64,000 bases of DNA from Glossina fuscipes (lineage: Eukaryota > Arthropoda > Insecta > Diptera > Glossinidae), in contig NW_023998651.1 of NCBI RefSeq assembly GCF_014805625.2, positions 268,260 to 332,259 on the forward strand, in the 5' to 3' direction. This document shows positions 24,441 through 37,249 of this stretch, piece by piece. A program made the translations under genes and the position numbers. A model generated the notes under the pieces. It did no database searches and was not told the origin of the DNA. It saw only the letters and a list, made by a program, of their open reading frames with translations. Position 1 is the first letter of the stretch, and the number at the start of each line of letters is the position of its first letter.

Positions 24441-26984
24441 AATATACGTGGGATTCTTTAATGGCGTTTGGTCATACGGTGTCCTTCGTTTTATTAAAAG
24501 GCTGTCGTAGAAAAGTTCGTTCGTCGGTTTTCCTTTGGTAGAAATCTAAGGTCGTTCGATCAAACGGTGCTTTTTTAATATTTGCGATTGCCTTTGTTGG
24601 TTTATAAGTCTTTGGAGACTGGCCATGATTGTTAATGTGCTGAATTACGGAAAGCCGATTAAGTTTGACGACATCTATCAAGGATGATTGTGAAATTCGT
24701 CGTATTTAAATTTAAGATCCAACTGAATGTTGTGGAACCAAAAAGATTGCGATTGAAACGCCGACAAACTGGTGTGTCCAGGATTTTTCGTAAGAATTCG
24801 CCAAACTGTACGTTAGAAATCATTAGAATAGTGTGATCCGTCAAGACGATGAAATCAGCCGACGCTACTATCTGAAGTGTTCAATCGAGGGTTCACCAAA
24901 AAAATGTTTAGTTGTGAATATAGTGTTAATCAATTCAAACATAAATTTGGAATGATACTAATTTTCAAACTTTTCCTATCTTTGCTTTCAAACACTTGAA
25001 ACTTGAAGGAAACGCGAAAGTAAACAAAACAATTTACACGACAGTTTTCAATCAGTTGGCAGCAACGTCAGAAATTTTTAGGTACTTTTAGAATAATTAA
25101 ATATTTTTTCCTATAGAAAATAAGTAAATTACGCTTAAATTAACAAAAAATGTTATGCATAGACTTCTTTTATTTAGTGATATAAACTTATACGATGTTA
25201 ATAACATGTTGACAAATCGATAGAGTTACTTAAGTCAGAGACAATTGCTGACTGATGCAATGTAATCCATTGTTATCTTTGTGTGCACATTTTGCGTTTA
25301 AGTGAAATTAAAGATTAGGTATTGCAGCATATTACTCATTTACTAATGTTCTTAATATTGCATACACTAAAATTTATACAGACGATGTTCTTAAAAATAA
25401 AAAAAAAAAAAAAAAAAAAATAGGATGTGTACTTTATCTGATTTTTTCTTCTTGTTTGTCTTTTTAATATTTGAATAAATATTTTCCTTTACTTTTAATG
25501 ACCTAACATAATGTATCTGTATGTCCTCTGAGTCTGTCAAAATATTGATAACGGATTTTAACATTTTTGTGGTCAATCTCTAGTGTCACTTAAAAAGGAT
25601 TGGAGGCTGTAAAGACTTACGATGCGCTAGGTATCTGAGGAAATATAGAAGTGTGTTAAATTTTATGCCACAAACACTTCATAGGCGGCTACACTTAAAA
25701 GAAATGGACGTACTTTACCCATATACGAATAGAGAGCCGAACGAAACCTAGCTTACCGAACGGGTATATCCTTGCGCTACATGTGGTCTGTTTCGACCCA
25801 TGATGTCTATGGGAAGCCCCGAAGTTGGGCCCGAGGACTCCGCAGCTACATACCTCTCATAAAAAAAATAAAAACTGTAGTACATATTTTTTTTTTTTTT
25901 AAACTAAACGATTTTAAATTATATTATATGCCAAAGAACGAAAATCTATTCAAGAGAACAAAAGAATCGTTTGTGACTATAGGATACATCAACACAAGCA
26001 TACTCCGAAAAAACTAAACACACAAAATAAAGTAGCATTAGTACAGGTAAACGACGTACGCGAGTTAGATTCAACGTCCCAATAAGCTTCGGCAAAGTTA
26101 TTCAACCCATCCGTTGGTTTATCATTATTTGAACTACATACTTACAACGTTGCATTAAAAGGCCTTTCTTCACAGTTACATTAACAGTGTCGGCTGTCTC
26201 CCGAACCCATAAGCCAGCATCGTCCGCACTGTATACTTTCCTTCCCGTAAAACTGTGTTTTAAACGTCGCATCCTATGTGGGTGTCATTTTATAGTTTTC
26301 GACACTATGGGGTGCCTTTCATAAAGCTGAATTTTCATGATTAACATTTTTTTTTCTGTCTTCTTCAATATCGAGTACCCTAACGCAACGTAAAAAAATT
26401 AAAAAAATGTCTCAACAAATTTTTACTCTCTAAAAATTAGTTTCTTCTTTCTCTTAGAATTTTTTTCTTGCTGAATAATCAATTTTAAACTTCTGCTTGA
26501 TTTGCGAAGTAAACAACAACGCGCAAAATAAATAAATTCTCACAGTACAACGGCAACTCTGTACAAGCGCTGTGGTCGTATTTTTCTCTTTGTGCAAAAA
26601 AATTTTGCAATTTCTTTTTTATTCCTTTATACGTTTTTAAAAGTGTCCAAATTTATGAAAATATATTGAACTTTTTGTGTGTTTATTGCTAAAACTGATC
26701 ATCGCGGATACCGTACGTGTTTCCATTAAAACCAAAAAAAAAAAAATTGAAAACATTTGACATTATCCTCAGTACTTTCCCAAACCTTTTCAAGTGAGTG
26801 GTTATTTCACAAATAAGTAAATAATAGACAACCATAAGGCATAATGGCACCGGAGCTGCCAGATAAAAACTCAAATAAATTTCATCTATTAGCTGACACA
26901 TCCCCCAAAGAAAAATAATTAAAAATTCCGACTTTCCGGTGTTGCCAATTAGTGACATCACTCCTATCGCAAAAAATATATTGT
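24441..26984. other. No gene recognised
   Basis: Contains minus-strand ORFs 24,472-24,681 and 24,659-24,844 of unknown identity (possibly further decayed element sequence), an A-run at about 25,398-25,420, and a 90-aa hydrophobic minus-strand ORF at 26,689-26,961 with two possible membrane segments (FLIIFLWGMCQLIDEIYLSF and PVPLCLMVVYYLLICEI). No homology recognised; could be an exon fragment or chance. Confidence 0.35.
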
Positions 26985-27806
26985 TATTTCTTCAACCGAT
27001 GATAGAATAACAATTTCCCAAATTTGCCCTTATGCTATAAAAAAAGCTTTAGATAGTATTACAACATACATAGACTCCATCTCGATTCTACGCGATGGGA
27101 ATTTACTGGTCCTCGCTGGGAACCTGCGCGCAACCAAAGAGCTCATAAAGTCCAAATCTATACTTAAATCAGTTATAGGCGTAATTTATGCCCCTTGCTT
27201 AAAGCATGTGCCGGAAGATGAAATTGTTCGCGAAATGGGCAATCAAGGAGTGACTGAAGTATTTAAATTAACGAAACTGAATGATGACGGAAAAACACGC
27301 TCTCCTACTGGAAGGATTATTTTAACTTTTGATAGCTATCGATTACCGCGAACAATTCATGTGGCGTGGTATAAATGTAAAGTAGAACTATACAATCCAA
27401 ATCCTATGAGGTGTAAAAATTGCCATCGCCTGGGTCATACGGCAAAAAGATGCACTAGTGCTGCATCTTGTGCTAACTGTGGTCTTCCTCCACATGCTGA
27501 AAGCTGTGCCCGTAGTTTCTGCATAAATTACAATGATCAACACTCAGCTTTAGAAAAAAATGCCCACGTTTTGTACAGATGCGTGAAATACTAAAAATAA
27601 AAACAGAAAATTACTGTAGCATGAGCGAAGCGCGACGCACATACCGGGAAAGAAATCCATCTGTAGCCCAAGGAATTGGCAAAAGTAATACCTACGCCGC
27701 TGCTGCCTCGCAAAACAAGCCTAGTAAGCCTTTAGCTCCAACTCCTTTCAATGAAAAAACTGTTCTACCATCAACCAAAAATTACATTGCCAAACCAGTT
27801 ACATAG
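26985..27806 (+). pseudogene. LINE ORF1 (nucleic-acid-binding Gag-like protein)
   Basis: Coats the LINE RNA. The open text starts before the first ATG: DSITTYIDSISILRDGNL and IKSKSILKSVIGVIYAPCLK precede the ATG at 27,208 in the same frame, so the ORF is 5' truncated. Then an RRM-like region TGRIILTFDSYRLPRTIHV leads into zinc knuckles CKNCHRLGHTAKRC (CxxCx4Hx4C) and CANCGLPPHAESC, and a degenerate third (CINYNDQHSALEKN). The frame breaks near 27,590 and the tail continues in a shifted frame at 27,579-27,806 (SEARRTYRERNPSVAQGIG, then YAAAASQ), the usual low-complexity linker of this ORF1 type. Confidence 0.75.
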
Positions 27807-28139
27807 CCCGCCAAGGTAATATTTAAAAAAATCAAAACAACAGCAAATATTGAAAAAATTAAAACGACAACACATATGCCAAAATCTAATAAACTATATC
27901 CCCCAGAAATCACCAGTTCTCAACTCTCCTCAACAAATTACAAGCTGTAATGAATTTAATCTTTCATCCCTCAATCAACCTTCAATTTGAAATTATTCAC
28001 GTGTGCCCACTCGTTGAACTTCAAATTTACACAAACACCTAAGTACAGATGATTCTGCTGGTAAGAACAAATTATTCACGCGAAATTCTTATAGTGACAT
28101 TTTCGACGGAGACGCTGACATGTCAACTTAACCTACTTT

Positions 28140-30041
28140 TCACTCCATGCCACTACAATTAAATAAAGTTTTTAAAATTCTACAATGGCACATTAACGGA
28201 CTTCTTAATAATTTTGATGAATTCCGTACACTCGTAAGTGATTTCAATCCAACCTTTATAGCGCTTCAAGAGACCCATTGTAGCAGTTCTTTTAATCCTA
28301 TTCCACCCAAATAATATAGTGGATACTTCACGAATGCTGATCAAAATTTATATTCCAAACAAAGAACTGGTGTTTTTATAAAATCAAGTATACCTCACGC
28401 ACAAATTCAAGCTCAAATATACAACCCGTAGCGATACAAATAATGCTAAACATAAAATTTACAGTGCTTTCGCTCTATATTCCACCTTTGCAATCGTTTT
28501 CTCAGCAAGAACTCTACAATTATTCTCGGTAGGTATTGGAAAAGATTATGGCATCTAGATTATCTTAGTTTCTTGATTCCAAGAACCTAATAGCAAAGCA
28601 GGAAGTTGATTTCAAGCGGAGTAGAGGGTGCATCGACGCTCTGTTACATATTGATTATTTTACATGCAAAGCAATTTCCGAACGAAATGATGTAACAATT
28701 CTCTCAATTGATTTCGAAAAAGCAGTTGACAGAGTTGGTCTTCATGTTATTTTAAAACCCTTGAAATCATGGAATGTTGGACCCAAATTTTTCAACTACA
28801 TCATATCGCATCGCCGTTTTTTAGTTAGAATTAACAATCATCTGTCTGATTCCTTTCCGCTAATGAATGGCATTCCACAAGGATCTCCTCTTTCTGTCAC
28901 GCTTTTTCAGATCGCTTTCAACGAAATTAGGAAAATCCGTTGCCGTGTACCAAGAGTGGAACATTGTCTCTACGTAGACGACGTATACATTTTTAAAAAA
29001 GAAAAAGATAGCACGAAGGCAATCAACATCCTCGAATCTATTGGACGACAGATCTCCAAATGGGCAGACTCGTCAGGCGCTAAAATTTCTATGCAAAAAT
29101 CAAAAAACATACACATTTGTCGAATGCAGATATGTGATGCCGAAATTTACTGATGCATATTAATGTCTCACCAGCACTAAACGTGCAGACGCTCCATTTT
29201 CTCGGGCTCATGTTTTCCAACAAATATCGTTGGAAAACACACAGTCTTCTGTTAAAAAATTCTATTTTAGCAAGGTGGATTTCATATAGTACGTTGCTTG
29301 CTTAGCTTACCAAAATGCTTGTTTTAGCAAGATCAACTATAGTTTGATAATTTATGGCAATAACTGCAAACTTAATATCAACATCCTTAAACCAGTCCAT
29401 CTTAGAGCAAGTTGCTATGTTTTTCGGATGACGCCCATCAACAGTACTATAATTGAAACTGATCTCCCAGCTGAAGAACATAGACTTCATGAGTTAAAAG
29501 CTAGAATCGCCTCCAAGCTTCTTAATCCAAACATATCTATTCGCGGTGATGACGTGAGAAAGATTATTATTGCGAAGAAAATTCCATCTGCAATTGACAA
29601 TTTTTTGTACATCGTAAAGGAATTCAACATTCCCTTAAAAATTTGGATCTTCAAAGATACATTGGAAGAAAAGTTAAAGAGAAAATTGCAGAAGGAAATT
29701 TACAATACCATCATCAACACTACTGTTGCATTAACCCTTAATTAACTCCACCTCTATATCCAACAAATGTTGAGAAAACCAAAATCCAAACATTCTCGAG
29801 AATTCGCGTTGGTCATACAATTGCAACTCACCAATAGATCTTGAAGATGTCTTCCTCCCCAAGGTGCAGTTGTGGGCAAACTTTCACTATAAAGCACATT
29901 CTCTGCGACTGCCTCAACTTTTCCTTGGCTAGAAGTATTGCATTTGGAACGATTAACCCTTTGGACATTCTAAAATCAGCTTCAGAACAGAATATCAATT
30001 CAATATATTACTTTATTAATACTACTGAGCTCATTACCTAA
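28140..30041 (+). pseudogene. LINE ORF2 (endonuclease and reverse transcriptase), internally deleted
   Basis: An APE-type endonuclease start is seen at about 28,165-28,290 (ILQWHINGLLNNFDEFRTL, then FIALQETH with the catalytic Glu). Most of the endonuclease and RT N-terminus is missing or scrambled. RT resumes near 28,700: ILSIDFEKAVDRVGLHVI, FPLMNGIPQGSPLSVTLFQ and the catalytic HCLYVDDVYIFKK (YVDD intact), ending at 29,153. C-terminal text follows in other frames (29,344-29,745, with LPAEEHRLHELKARIASKLL), then the zinc-type CSCGQTFTIKHILCDC at about 29,865-29,912, typical of the end of jockey/I ORF2. At least four frame breaks. Confidence 0.75.
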
Positions 30042-30239
30042 TGAACATTTATTTAAATTAGAACCGATAGCCTGTGCTGATAGTGCTTAATGTCTGTTTT
30101 TTTCAGTCTAAGAATTTATTTCATTAGTCTAAAATTATAATAATAATAATACTGTTTAGTTATGATGTTAGTTAGAGCGCTGAGTATGGGAATTAATAAA
30201 AAATCAACTGAATTAACTGAAGGCTTTGCTTAGCTATAC

Positions 30240-30520
30240 ACTGTGAGGAAATAAATACGTCAAGTAGATAGATAAGCAAAACAGAATGTCTGATTTGTTC
30301 GCTACCTAAAGATCACCCAGCGCAGTGCGTGTAGCGAGACAACGCAGTCTCTATATATGCACGGTGCACTATTTAATAATAAAGGGCGCTAAACAACAAC
30401 CAACTTCTTATTTTCTCTGTTAAAAAAATAGTTTGCAACGAACCATGGCGAAAAAATTTCGCCCACGCTGAAAATTACGTCGCCCCACGTTATAAATGAC
30501 GTGTCCAAAATAATTAATTT
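30240..30520 (+). other. Possible LTR or promoter-like block
   Basis: Less AT-rich island with tctctatatatgcacggtgc (TATA-like) near 30,349-30,368, an aataaag signal near 30,376, and a G/C-rich tail (ggcgaaaaaatttcgcccac). This is the order expected in a solo LTR, but no partner copy or target duplication was found. Confidence 0.25.
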
Positions 30521-30651
30521 CTTTACGGTTCGCATTTTCCATCGAATACATTCAATTGTCCTTTTACACTATTTTTTCAACACAAAATTTAATTTAACAC
30601 GAGTTAAAAAAGAAAATTATCTTTTTTATTCTTCTAACTCCTTACAAACAT

Positions 30652-30898
30652 GCAGGCACTTTACCTTGATTAAGCTTAGTCAATGTAAATATAATTATGA
30701 GCTGTTTAACCCGCTCAGAGTTGTTTGCAAGATTACAGGTTGCCAAGCTTATACATGTTTGCGATGGCGTAGAGGTTCATTCGCAATTTGGTTCTGTACC
30801 GGTTGTGGGTGTGGCTCTATGCTAGTTGTGTACATGCTTTTTTCTTTTTTTTCTTTCTTATTCCTTCTTAAATGGAATAAATAAATAAATAAATAAAT
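30652..30898 (+). mobile_element. 3' end of LINE family A, second copy
   Basis: Starts at aggcacttta and follows the family A copy at 2,898-3,228: taagcttagtca-tgtaaatataatt-tgagctgttta and gtttgcaag, then skips about 160 bases and resumes at ggttgcca-gcttat, ggttctgtaccgg, ending in an (aaat)n tail at about 30,880-30,898. So it is a 5'-truncated, internally deleted copy. The ORF drawn across it is not functional. Confidence 0.85.
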
Positions 30899-31139
30899 GA
30901 ACTCTAACAAGAATTTTTTAATATTATTTACCGTACTTTTTAATTGTTCGTTTAGGTCTATAACCAATCCACTATTTTTTCATTCAGCTAATATCTGTAT
31001 ACACGAATTTTTTGGCAACGTATCAATCGCGTAAAAGGGAATTAGATGTACATCAATTTTTAAAATTATTTAACACTTTTCGAACCGTTGCATGTACTCA
31101 TAGGGTACTGTAAATATGTCATCCGAGAAAACTGCGACG

Positions 31140-31640
31140 TTTTCTTAACCAGTTAAAAGAGCGTGCGTAAATCTTGGAAACATTGCAGGCGCTGGGGGCA
31201 ATCTATATACTAATCTGATATATTGAATATGAATATCGTGATAAATTTACTAAATTCCGCGTCTAGTTCAATTTGCTGGTATACCATGTTTAAATCTACT
31301 TTGATAAACTCTGCAACGTTGTGCAATTTTGCAAACATTTCTCTGTAACCGTCACTTGAAAATGCTCGTATGTGCTTATACTGCCTTTCTTTTGTAGGGC
31401 TACAAATGAAAAAATGAACTCCTTTCAAAGCATTTAATTCAGTTATTTGTCAATTTCTGATCCTACTTGACAGTGACCTTGATCTACAAAACTTTGGAAT
31501 TGCTCCCTCTTTTAATCTAAGCGATAATCTACCGTTATTAAATAGGTCTAAATTGTTGCCACACACTTTTAGGTGTTTCTTAACTAGCTTTCCCTTAACT
31601 GAAACTGGTAATTTTAATGAATGCAGGTAAAAATAGCTGA
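31140..31640 (-). pseudogene. Ty3/gypsy reverse transcriptase fragment
   Basis: Minus strand. About 31,560-31,445 reads RLSLRLKEGAIPKFCRSRSL, the RT N-terminal run-in; 31,428-31,210 reads AFSSDGYREMFAKLHNVAEF then IKVDLNMVYQQIEL, which is the gypsy RT motif with the first catalytic Asp (xKVDLxxAYxQIxL). Flanking RT parts are absent. A Cys-containing ORF just to the right (31,655-31,861) might be a degraded knuckle region of the same element, but I could not show it. 31,862-32,589 holds two minus-strand ORFs (31,948-32,145 and 32,170-32,367) that I do not recognise. Confidence 0.6.
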
Positions 31641-32589
31641 AAATGGTTAATTGCTTAGTTCCGTCTAATCAAAAGTAAGGTTGAACATAAAATCTGAATA
31701 TCGCAGATTTTCAATAAACTTTTGTCTAACAAACATAGGCACTGTTTTTTATGACACATTGCAAAACGCTTCGAATAGCATTTCTGAATAGTAACCCAAT
31801 TTGTAAAGAAATGTAAAGCATGCACTTTGAACGCACCATTATTCTCGACTGTACTGATCATAGCATTATGTAATTTTATTCGTGGACAAGTAAAAAATAA
31901 TTAAGCTAAAATTAAGTATGAATAAAGCAAATGAAATAAAGAAAGATTCATTCTTGATCTGAGCAATACACGGCGCGTTTCAATCGCAAAACGTACGTTA
32001 GGGACTTCTCTAGCCGATTAATTTGGCAAGATAAAGGGGAGTGAAAACCTCGTGCATTGAAGCCGAGCGGCACAGGTAAATTTATTATGCCACCGAAAAC
32101 CTCTACAGGAGGAGCATCTTGTTCAGTATTATATCTAAAATACACCCATTATTACAATATTACACTTGGCTACTTAAATCGGTAAAATATAGTATTATAA
32201 ATATATTCGAGCATGGAACAATTTTCCGAACCTGCGTCAAGTTTCATAAATAAAGAATAATCTTCTATAACATCTTTTATATTAATGGAGTTGTCTATTC
32301 CATTAGTCATTGAAAAACGATGCAACTTACTAATTGCAAAGCAATAAATTATCCCCTTTGTGCACATTCTTTTCTAGGCTTACAGTTCTCGCCTTTGTGG
32401 TTTGAATATTCACACATTGTTCGTTTCTGCTTTTGTTGTTGTGCTACGCTGCTGCTCTGCTACTGCTCTGTTGCGTTCCGCTGGTGCTGCGATGCCTAGT
32501 TTTAATAACACCACTTTGTTTTAGTGTATTGCGCATAAGGAAAACGTTCGAAGTATTATTTTTTAAGGTTTCGTTTCGCCAGGCGATTT

Positions 32590-33070
32590 TGATATAGCAG
32601 CTAAGTTAGTTTTTGTATCCATCATCGAAAGATGGGGGGTATATCCATTTCCTCAAAACGAAGGAAGCTTCAGAGACCCCACAAAGTTAATCAGCATCAA
32701 ATTCTAAATCGATTTAAGCATGTTTATTTGTCCGTCTGTATAATGTCTGTTGTACACATTCGCCTGGGCCTGAAAATGCAGCTATTGACTTCAAATTTTG
32801 CGGAAACATTGGAAGTTGTTGTACACAAGTCCGTATTGAAAGTGGTCCGAATCGGTCGAAAAGCACGCCCTCACAACTAAAACAGAAATTGGTTTTTTGC
32901 TCATTGCCCATAAACTCTAGCATATAAATGCCCAAAAATATGATCGCATATTCTATGGGCGCTGCTGTAGCATTTGTGCACAAAAATTGAAAAATTTGAC
33001 AACGCCTACCCAATATCAGAGTATATCAAAATTTAATTAATTTTTCTGGCGCTGAAGCAAGCTTCGAAAA
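32590..33070 (+). repeat. Fly-type dispersed intergenic repeat
   Basis: Contains ccatcatcgaaagatgggg followed by gggtatatccattt, a gaccccacaaagttaatcag block and tttgtccgtctgtataatgt. I recall closely similar strings (a GGGTATAT..., CCATAAAGTATAT..., GTCCGTCTGTCTGT series) scattered through fly genomes. It is non-coding. If the match is real it supports a dipteran host. 33,071-33,989 shows nothing supportable. Confidence 0.4.
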
Positions 33071-33989
33071 CCCTATAAGGTATATAAATTCTTGGTCACT
33101 TGGATTCTTGGACATGAGATGGATCCTTATGGTCAGCTGTCGAGGTTTGTGCAAAAAATTGTCGCGATTCCTCCAGCATCCCATGTAACTGTTGGAAAGT
33201 TGGGTAGTCCAATTTCTATATCCGGATCCCTGATAAGCTTGTTTCTTAAAGATGGTTAGGTCGGACAGACAAAAACATTACACTTGGCTTCATCAATTAT
33301 GTTTTGCATTATCTTCACGTACGTTAAAAGAAGAGAGATAATCCGAAAAATTTCCCTGCCCAGTTAAAACTTACATTAGGAAAAAATTTATTTTCCGTGT
33401 TTTTTCCCCATCAGTTAAGATCCAACTTTCTTTTAAATCGTTTCTCCGTCGTCGTTGCCACTGTCCTAACATATTCTTCGGACATCTCCTTTTATTTCGT
33501 TAATGTTAATATCACATTCTTCTTTCAATGTACGACCTGTAAAAAACATTCTATAGTAGTTTTCCTATCAGCCGTGTGTTTTTTATGCTTCAGTGGGCAA
33601 TCCCTCAATAGCAGCGTTAGTGTGTAACCGCTTGATAAGACTGAATTGAAGCTTAACACAAGTAGTAACTGTCTTTTCCATGGAAAACGTATCGAGTTTA
33701 AGGAGGATGTTGCACTTGTCACGAAATAAATGCAACCAGACAATAGTAATTACTTGAATGATATATAAATATTGAGGCCCTTTTCCTTTCATATTCCGAT
33801 ATGTAGACTGACTTTCCTTTTTTATCACCATGTGTGCTTGTAGAAATTATACCAAATGGTCTTAGTCGCTGGTCTTTTCACTGACTTTGCAAACATATAT
33901 TTCCCGATTGTGCGCGCACAGGCGGGATCGCGTATCAGTATGAGGCAAATTTTCTTTGTGATCACCTTGCATGTAAAATACCTTAGATC

Positions 33990-35235
33990 GCTACTTATCT
34001 CCCCACTTTACTGGAGAATATAAGAAATTGTCGAGCACATGATATACAAAACCATCTAGTCAGCAAAGAATTTCCTCCCCGTGATAAAAATGCTCTTGTG
34101 GCCGCCGCTGCGCCATCGCTATTTTGTACATTGTGCAACTTTCAAGAGCACTAGATTGCTAATTGTTCTCGTTTTGGAAGTTTAAACCCATCGCCATGCT
34201 ATAACAAGGCCTAAAGATTGAAATTATGCGTCAACTGCTCAAGACAAGGGCGTACAATAAAAAATTGCAAATCTGCTCACACCCGGCATTGCCCAGCGAA
34301 ACATCATTCATTATTGCACTGCGATAACGTTGTCGCCAACTCCGTTCAAGCTTCGTCTATGTTTACTGGGCAGCCTCTTACTTCTACAATTTCGCAATCA
34401 ACACTTATTTCGTCATTGTCGACTACCATTCCATCTCAACTCCAAAAATGTTCATTATCTTCAAATATATCATTAGCCACAGTAGCAATCTTAGCTTAAA
34501 ATCTTTATGGCTCATTCGTATCTTGGACGCCATTTTAAATGGGGCATTTCAATTAAATCTCATCACTACACGCTTATCAAGTCAATTCCAATTAAGAACA
34601 AAGAGATCATCTGTTACCATTTGTGAGGTGGTGCGTCGATTGCACGTTCCACACTGATCGTGTGAGCTGTAACAAGTTATCGGCCTAATATCAACTCTAA
34701 TGTAAGCAACTGCAAAATAATGAGGAATGTGTGGTTAGCAAACTCCTTATTTAACAGGCCAGGCCGTATGGACAATTTGATTGGCGATGGTCTATTCTTC
34801 GATTTGAAGTGTGTTAGTCAAATTCGCCTTCCCAGAAAGTTACCTACTTTGAAAAAACCCTGCTAGAATAGGCGACCTCTGGTGGGGGATGCTTTGCTAC
34901 CATTCATTGTCTTTAGCAACAAGCGTCAAACCTATTGAACATGAAGAAGATTGTTTGGATGCGCTAGTTAAATTCTTCTGGGAAGTTCCAAATAGCTTTA
35001 ATGAGACTCATCCCGCGATGAATGAAGCTATTATTTGCGACCAACACTTTCAACAAACAACAGCTCGTCTTAAAGTTGGTGCATATTCTGCAAGCCTACG
35101 AAAGGTTAAAAAAATTATGTGTTTCGGAATTCCACCACTTATCGCTGGTCACATCCCCACTAAAGGTCAAGATGTATTATCTGTCAAACAAGATAGCACA
35201 ACAAAAAACTTGAGGGTCGTTTTCAGCGACTAAGT
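33990..35235 (+). pseudogene. BEL/Pao gag C-terminus, protease and pol start
   Basis: Plus strand. Frame pieces: FCTLCNFQEH with IANCSRFGSL (first knuckle, stop inside) at about 34,115-34,170; then LKLCVNCSRQGRTIKNCKS with a CPAKHHSLLH block (34,218-34,320), the double-knuckle pattern of BEL Gag; then the protease region LNLITTRLSSQFQLRTKRSS (34,530-34,620) where the catalytic DSG-type motif is degraded; then RMDNLIGDGLFFDLKCVSQI (about 34,768-34,827); then 34,889-35,233 with ALVKFFWEVPNS and DQHFQQTTARLKVGAYSASL, the BEL pol N-terminal segment that precedes RT. Then the homology stops. A separate element from the minus-strand BEL pieces at 22-24 kb. Confidence 0.65.
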
Positions 35236-35689
35236 AAAAACTTCATCAGGTTTTTCATTAAATGACATACATAATTTCTTTCGTGTTTCCTTGAAAAGAA
35301 CAACAAAAAGTTACTTAACTAATTAACCTAATTAGAGCCACGCCTTTGTGTTTCTTATATCATTTCTGATACAACTAGAGAAAAGGCGCACTGTAAAATT
35401 CTTTATTACTTGGTTATTTAATAACAACATTTTACTTAACTTTTTTGTCTGCCTTGTTTAGTAAAATGAATTCAGCTTGTTGGCATTAAGAAAAGAATAA
35501 CAAATTCTTATTATTCCTTGCTCTTTTGAGTTTTATCAATAATAGCGATTGCATATGACGATGCATGGAAGGATTGCTGATATACAGATGATTGCATACC
35601 TTGGCGAATTAGGTGTAATAATTAGACAATTGGAGTAAGAAGTAACAAAAAAGAAGGAGAAGAATGAGACTTACCTTAAGCGAATTTAA

Positions 35690-35925
35690 ACTTTTTTTTT
35701 TGGTTCAGCTGTTTGTAGGTAAGCAAATTTGTTTGAAATATATTTTATTTTAAATTTACAACTATTTTACTTTATAAATGCAGCTCTAAACGATCAATAC
35801 TAACTAAGAACAACCAATGCTAACGCAAAGCGTAAGAAATTTTGTTTACGTTTGAATTGCCAGATTTGAGAGAAAATTCCTCTTTTGCATACATAAAGCA
35901 AAAAACGACGGAACTCGAAAATGAA
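35690..35925. repeat. Dispersed repeat, copy 2
   Basis: Second copy of the block chain at 3,455-3,640 (ttggttcagc, tttataaatgcag, cagatttgag, ttttgcatacata, ctcgaaaatga). The copy here has extra sequence in the middle. The wider 35,236-37,199 region has no gene I can support. Confidence 0.5.
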
Positions 35926-37249
35926 ACCTCGTTACATCGCACACATCATCTATAACAAAATCAGCGCGACAAAATATTTCGAAGAAGGGCAGTGAATTAT
36001 ACACCGTAATGCGTTATTCGTACTTTCAGGATTAAAATTCAAGTTTGCCTACTTGAAATGGAACTCTGAGGGGGCTGACACAGTGAGGCATTTTCGTGTA
36101 AAAACTTGCAAGTGGTAAATACAATGAGCAATCGTGCTACCACATAGCTTCACAGGAAAATGTAAACAAAAATATAGTTTATAGTGGTAGTTCAAACAGC
36201 ATCTAACCCGATTAGTGCTTGACAATGTTTTTTTTAAAGTTATCAAATTAGTCTAGATTTTTGTTATAAAAAAAAGAATATTTTTGAAAAGGGAGAGCAT
36301 TATTTATCTATTTGTGGATGTGAGACGTAAAACAATATTTTTGGTTGTTTTTTTAAATTGGAAAAATAAGACAAAATGTAAAAGTCAAATTGAAAAAAAT
36401 GGACTTTAAAATTGAGACATATATTCTAGAAAATAATTGTTTTTTTCCACGGAAACATTAAAAAAAATGTATATAATATTGAAAATAATTCCAAATCAAC
36501 AAGAAATAAATTTGGAAACCCGATTTTTAAATGTGAAATAAAAAAAATTGAGGAATATTTTCTAATGAATAAAGGATTAAAATGAAGAAAAAACTTATCC
36601 GAGTCACATTACGAAACATTTTTGGGAAAACAATGAAAGCGATCCAAACCATTCTAATCAAGAGAAAGTCAGAAGAAAAGCAATTAATATAATAATATAA
36701 AATACAGCAACATTTGACAACATCAAATGATTAAGTTTTGGTTGCTCACATACTATATAAAAGGAAAAGACAAGGAAGAGAAAGGAACCAACTAAAGAAA
36801 AGGAAAAGAAACCCTTCGTAGTAGTCACTAGTTAAAAATTATTTTTACGAATTATATTTGTTTTTAATTGCTTACATAATTTTTCTTTTTAAATATTTCA
36901 GTACAATTTATTGTCAGCGAATGCATACTGTAAGCCTTCAATTTTTTTTTATTTCCTCCTCGTAACAAAATGGAAACCTAGAATAATTAATAATTTTACC
37001 AAACAAAATTTTTGAACTGTATTGTTCATAAGTTAGCTTTAAATTTGTTTTTTCTCTTCTTCTTTTTTTGAATAAAAATAATTTATATACATTATATACA
37101 TTTATTTAAAAAAAAAAGGAAATATGGGTTTTAATTAATTACTCTAATAGTTTCCCTTGATGCCCCTAGGCAGCAGATTGGGTAGGGTGTAAGGGAATGT
37201 CAGCCCGCTTGAGGATGTAATCTACCAGAGTTATCGTAGGTTCTCATTG

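Larger units (their letters stand above)
26985..30219 (+). mobile_element. I/jockey-like LINE, family B, with ORF1 and ORF2
   Basis: A 5'-truncated two-ORF LINE. ORF1 with CCHC knuckles (26,985-27,806) is followed by an ORF2 with an endonuclease start (about 28,140), a large internal loss, a reverse transcriptase (28,600-29,340) and a Cys-rich C-terminus (to 30,041). The 3' UTR has a (taa)n tract near 30,138-30,152 and an A-rich end near 30,195-30,219. The overall layout fits the jockey/I group. No target duplication was identified, so the ends are approximate. Confidence 0.7.

Noticed and set aside
34218..34499. A standalone host CCHC zinc-finger gene
   Set aside because: Flanking frames carry BEL gag, protease and pol text in order, so it is a retroelement relic.
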